This document shows, one piece after another, positions 7,301-8,482 of a stretch of 8,482 nucleotides of DNA (the stretch's first letter is position 1; every line of letters begins with the position of its first letter). The notes below the pieces were generated by a model. That model searched no databases. It was not told the DNA's origin and saw only the letters and a list, made by a program, of their open reading frames with translations. The stretch spans positions 1 to 8,482 of the forward strand of contig DAOVYW010000098.1 of the NCBI GenBank assembly GCA_030635415.1, in the 5' to 3' direction. Source of the stretch: Candidatus Firestoneibacteriota bacterium (lineage in GTDB: Bacteria > Oederibacteriota > JAAXVQ01 > JAUVAV01). Made by a program: the position numbers and the translations under genes.

Positions 7301-8482
7301 TTGTATCTAATCGTTTATAATGTAGTAATTTGGGATTATACTCGCCTATCATTGCAATATATTTTTTAAATACCGCACTTTGGGTAATTCCTTGTTCTTT
7401 AGCCTCTGCACATATTGCCGCTGTCATCAGCAGAGGTTGCAACCCATCTTTTTCAGGCAGAATATGAACTGTCCGTTTCCCTGATTTGCTTTGGTAGGCT
7501 CCGCCGGAAAGATTGATGCCACCGCTTTCTTCAAATCCTTCCAACACAACTGCTTTCTTGTTTTTCAATCTAACCTTTTTGCCATCTGCTTGTGTAACTA
7601 CTAAATCTTTGCCTTGCTTCATCTGGTCGATCAAGGTGGTCTGTACGCTGTCTACATATTTCCAGCCTACCTGAGTGCGCACCACCCGGATATCCACCCC
7701 ATGTTCAGCCCCAATTTTTTTAACAATCTCATCAAACATGTAGGTGCTGGGGTAAGTAGTCGCGATAACATAAGAAGTGTTTTTATCCAATGATCTTTCG
7801 GCAATCATTTTTTCCAGACGGTAAACACCAAATAAAGTCGCCAATTGACCGGGAGCAAATTTGGCCATCATTTTCCCAGCTTCCTCTTCTACTTCAAGAC
7901 CTACAGCTTTGGCTGCCGCTACTTCTGCTGGATCTATTATTTCCAAATAAAGGTAACGATCATTATCAGGATCTGTTAAAGCTGCGCGACCTTTATTGTT
8001 TACTGCTTTTAGAACACGGGGGTCTTTATAATAATCTTCTTTGGTCGGGTCTGGCCCTGTCTTTTCGGCAAAATTATGAAATGCCGGGTCAGGCTTGCCA
8101 TATAAAAACTCAACAATACCTGTCAAATTTAATTTTTCCAGAATTGGTTCGGAGGTTACTTCTGCTGCTCCACCAACACAAAACAATGGCAAATTCAAGT
8201 CTTGATTGCTTTGCAGAAGATTATATATTTCATTCCCTAAAACACCTTTCAGATATTTCGGATAAGTTTCGTTAATATCTAAATCAGAGATTATCTTTTC
8301 ATCGTCTGCAGCTGCATAAGGAATTTCCAATCCCTTTCCTTCGATTGTTTGTCCCACCAGGCCTTCTATTTTTTTGGTTAAACTTTCAACTTCATCCGGC
8401 AATATCTGGCTTCCACGTCCACTTGCCGGTTTTATACCAGCGCGCGCTTTATGGGAATGGGAGGCGGTGACTGTATCAACCC
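2328..8482 (-). CDS. Giant fusion enzyme: alpha-D-phosphohexomutase + glucose-6-phosphate isomerase + unassigned C-terminal region (5' end outside window)
   Basis: The frame is open from the right edge to TAA at 2330-2328. A TTG at 8402 could be taken as the start, but the 26 codons above it stay open and encode TVTASHSH...GIKPASGRGSQI, the catalytic serine loop of phosphohexomutases, so the true start lies outside. Counting the TTG codon as residue 1, the mutase runs to about 484, a helical linker to 624, a GPI domain to about 1260, and an unassigned region to 2024. Family knowledge: the mutase interconverts hexose 1- and 6-phosphates and GPI interconverts glucose-6- and fructose-6-phosphate, so the fusion would join consecutive steps. 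No signal peptide or clear membrane helix is visible in the window, so a cytoplasmic site is likely, though the N-terminus is missing. The family domains are secure; substrate (glucose or mannose) and activity are not. Confidence 0.93.
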   Translation of the reverse strand, partial: VDTVTASHSHKARAGIKPASGRGSQILPDEVESLTKKIEGLVGQTIEGKGLEIPYAAADDEKIISDLDINETYPKYLKGVLGNEIYNLLQSNQDLNLPLFCVGGAAEVTSEPILEKLNLTGIVEFLYGKPDPAFHNFAEKTGPDPTKEDYYKDPRVLKAVNNKGRAALTDPDNDRYLYLEIIDPAEVAAAKAVGLEVEEEAGKMMAKFAPGQLATLFGVYRLEKMIAERSLDKNTSYVIATTYPSTYMFDEIVKKIGAEHGVDIRVVRTQVGWKYVDSVQTTLIDQMKQGKDLVVTQADGKKVRLKNKKAVVLEGFEESGGINLSGGAYQSKSGKRTVHILPEKDGLQPLLMTAAICAEAKEQGITQSAVFKKYIAMIGEYNPKLLHYKRLDTTLYNAALSGAELDEALAVGEAEKERKMLFYRGLIKVFASDGSAGVIREFKKPNPEIELPEIQNIFLAADGPFFLFEDDTWFMLRASGTDPVLRYYGEAETYEKLLARLNAFAAIDPLGGEKEDVIAKQQGPLVEAGYAQDPAKIIPDLIAELESQIKQVAAILGLDETQAQVALVESMDTTEVLDNFAESVGISKDAALANMIKAGLATDQGEGKFRLNSGMCSPAKLAEFIRLQVAASQNSEMVQLKEFPIRIERIITNSVKPEDFIGKLAEITKREKTNLAALLSQSEIFPTIVEYWKLTETLGNPGEDQTLQVKDFVNPKAVDYYQAQGVDVEFSLPKKTKAGRRALKALQQYWSAVWDNMARGGFNYRGMGTEQTVEQFYNDYFKPEWAGKIREFVKENFDKSTPLKAIVTNGIGANDQFMWSLVEMYNRNRKEGDPVWYHVVAARDLAKLQDLNPENTLCIDISRSGSTWEGVEIAERMLEKGFKKRITLANGGSLVEIAEANKASSLVIGMSPDIGGRNMHRKTSVYYTPLTVIGMFQPKLDVKVLADLYHQYDKANDFAKKDESMAAGCGAFLNAAMMLQGVNHIALITNSPQLKKTTGAWGQYIMEGANKKNVITLEMHDLENKNEHTILGNLAQSSAGDETISMVLLDKAMPDYRKELRLVKELKKSMPLMVFTIDTSTPEGSIWQGMSPNQESAFDILWTDFITALSGMLRIDVNPNPNVKKVREMTAEYVGKWQETKERYEQDPLGTGETDLLISLGYPGDKGTEAVGTTEKQEPINNNQDAKNMGIKLARQLHKQGLLEGRNRMNMFVGSDSLIDLAEELKYQTFLTPLAKIFGWITGTGIYPHRAHKGHEATLFEQVARLSINFFLHPRNLGPDAYFNEPFQDMTREGKYANINGATVHETNDSMTMPNIQRTAQVSPTFLFEFNEMTPEIEGKIGVLYDAFIDEIVIINAESRDKEFLPGMSAQANMLVLLDVPRWLMGITQLFNGWMLYQWTGLFVRAREHMANAQAVAQFNARFNLLKKRVWNINTAELRTDQASFVSFQALSLKEVGLRNWLKGMFLGHQTLVENSNKIKIYLPGFLINMMNRGPASNRRLYDRAKQYFVHMVDYQSRVNFNKVVSDRHQNSGIVNAELSLSRQGKQAARAAAKSLDQRQAPVKFYTKTTEMLLTPAIIIQALMKELRAESAAEAFTSHLGRQLSSAGEVLSLEAVTATLSSMDVAKDPALQALQNQARQIEAMPDSEMRTLLSSKLLLSVLPLMGGRREAVSAHEVDLAGKTFKMTGISEEAANELLTWIETTMNKENVDVQLLNAAKIVLTQATGTPVDQVVGLDNEAGAVFAKLMLQAEISAYEQPNILGIDSRNKIACFANVGVEEVEVAGINAAVSLFGVFPSDASEPAAMKAALAKVLEEQPGQLSMFAGLRRTPALVRAPNAVLNWLAEQMLVEAKKEYLPTRVRMLMDVLAMKTSPVYYFWSNTDKIRKKDFKLDTELAQTSLLKRMSKMELPEFAAWMKSNDLTALQLRQMVHATDSRSRGELGAHFVRIMYPSKLGVKPADLDVMPDEDQILNFRAFTAFFAGMKSVPMVKITLGDVDVSIPVAMIRVIGFKGVLGLTVDKLEALKIAVDQDILDLYLRQYLRNSVNVAA
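4623..6530 (-). other. Domain: glucose-6-phosphate isomerase (SIS fold), like the GPI half of transaldolase/GPI fusions
   Basis: Residues about 625-1260. VTNGIGAND (781-789) sits where GPI has its first glycine-rich loop. ISRSGSTWEG (835-844) matches the SKTGTTxE phosphate loop, with Arg for Lys. SPDIGGR (885-891) matches the GPI signature and carries its conserved Arg891. WGQYIMEGANKK (975-986) places Glu981 at the catalytic-base position of the MESNGK motif. INPFDQPNV of the fusion-type GPIs is mirrored by DVNPNPNVKK (1090-1099), and their STGQLHKGG by TGTGIYPHRAHKG (1216-1228). These alignments are from memory. The fold call is strong; full catalytic competence is less sure because several loops differ from the consensus. 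Confidence 0.8.
6531..6950 (-). other. Interdomain linker, predicted helical, no recognised fold
   Basis: Residues about 485-624 join the mutase and isomerase domains. They are rich in Ala, Glu, Gln, Leu and Lys, which suggests helices (for example IIPDLIAELESQIKQVAAIL). I see no phosphohexomutase or GPI motif here and no transaldolase signature, although that is the partner usually found ahead of this GPI class. The part from about 525 may belong to the helical N-terminal cap of the isomerase domain, so the lower boundary is approximate. Confidence 0.5.
6951..8482 (-). other. Domain: alpha-D-phosphohexomutase (PGM/PMM superfamily), N-terminal domain truncated by window edge
   Basis: Four family signatures appear in the expected order. 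The phosphoserine loop TASHSH lies at 8451-8468, with the catalytic Ser codon at 8460-8462; HNP of the usual TASHNP is HSH here. The Mg2+ loop TDPDNDR is at residues 143-149 (Asp144, 146, 148). The sugar-binding loop GFEESGGI is at 289-296. The phosphate-binding loop RASGTDP is at 451-457, close to the usual RPSGTEP. All key acidic and basic residues are present, so the domain is probably active. Whether it prefers glucose or mannose phosphates cannot be read from these motifs. Only the first part of structural domain 1 is missing, beyond the right edge. Confidence 0.93.

Overview
The window looks bacterial and holds almost nothing but two long coding regions, both on the minus strand and both cut by a window edge. 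No tRNA, rRNA, CRISPR, insertion sequence or plus-strand gene is supported. Very long fused proteins, and a secreted protein whose leader has a long charged N-region followed by a hydrophobic core ending in Ala-Trp-Ala, remind me of the candidate phylum Omnitrophota. That placement rests on memory and is tentative.

Right part (2328-8482, minus): one frame is open from the right edge to a TAA at 2328, at least 2050 codons. It begins, at the very edge, inside the active-site serine loop of an alpha-D-phosphohexomutase (phosphogluco/phosphomannomutase family). The metal, sugar and phosphate loops of that family follow in the right order. After a helical linker comes a glucose-6-phosphate isomerase (GPI) domain that most resembles the class found in transaldolase/GPI fusion proteins. 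About 685 C-terminal residues are then unassigned. If both enzymes are active, the protein would link hexose-1-phosphate to hexose-6-phosphate to fructose-6-phosphate in one chain.

Middle (2134-2327): a 194-base gap with a perfect 28-base palindrome just after the large gene, a strong extended -10 sigma70-type promoter reading leftward, and a short 5' leader with a weak ribosome binding site.

Left part (1-2133, minus): an open frame of 711 codons with no stop before the left edge. It encodes an exported protein with a signal peptide and a His/Glu motif set suggesting a ChaN/EreA/TraB-TIKI-like fold. Near the left edge are a predicted membrane helix and a Pro/Ser/Gly-rich stretch, so more domains may follow outside the window.

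The two genes share a strand, but the second has its own promoter and one product is probably cytoplasmic while the other is exported. A shared function is therefore not shown.
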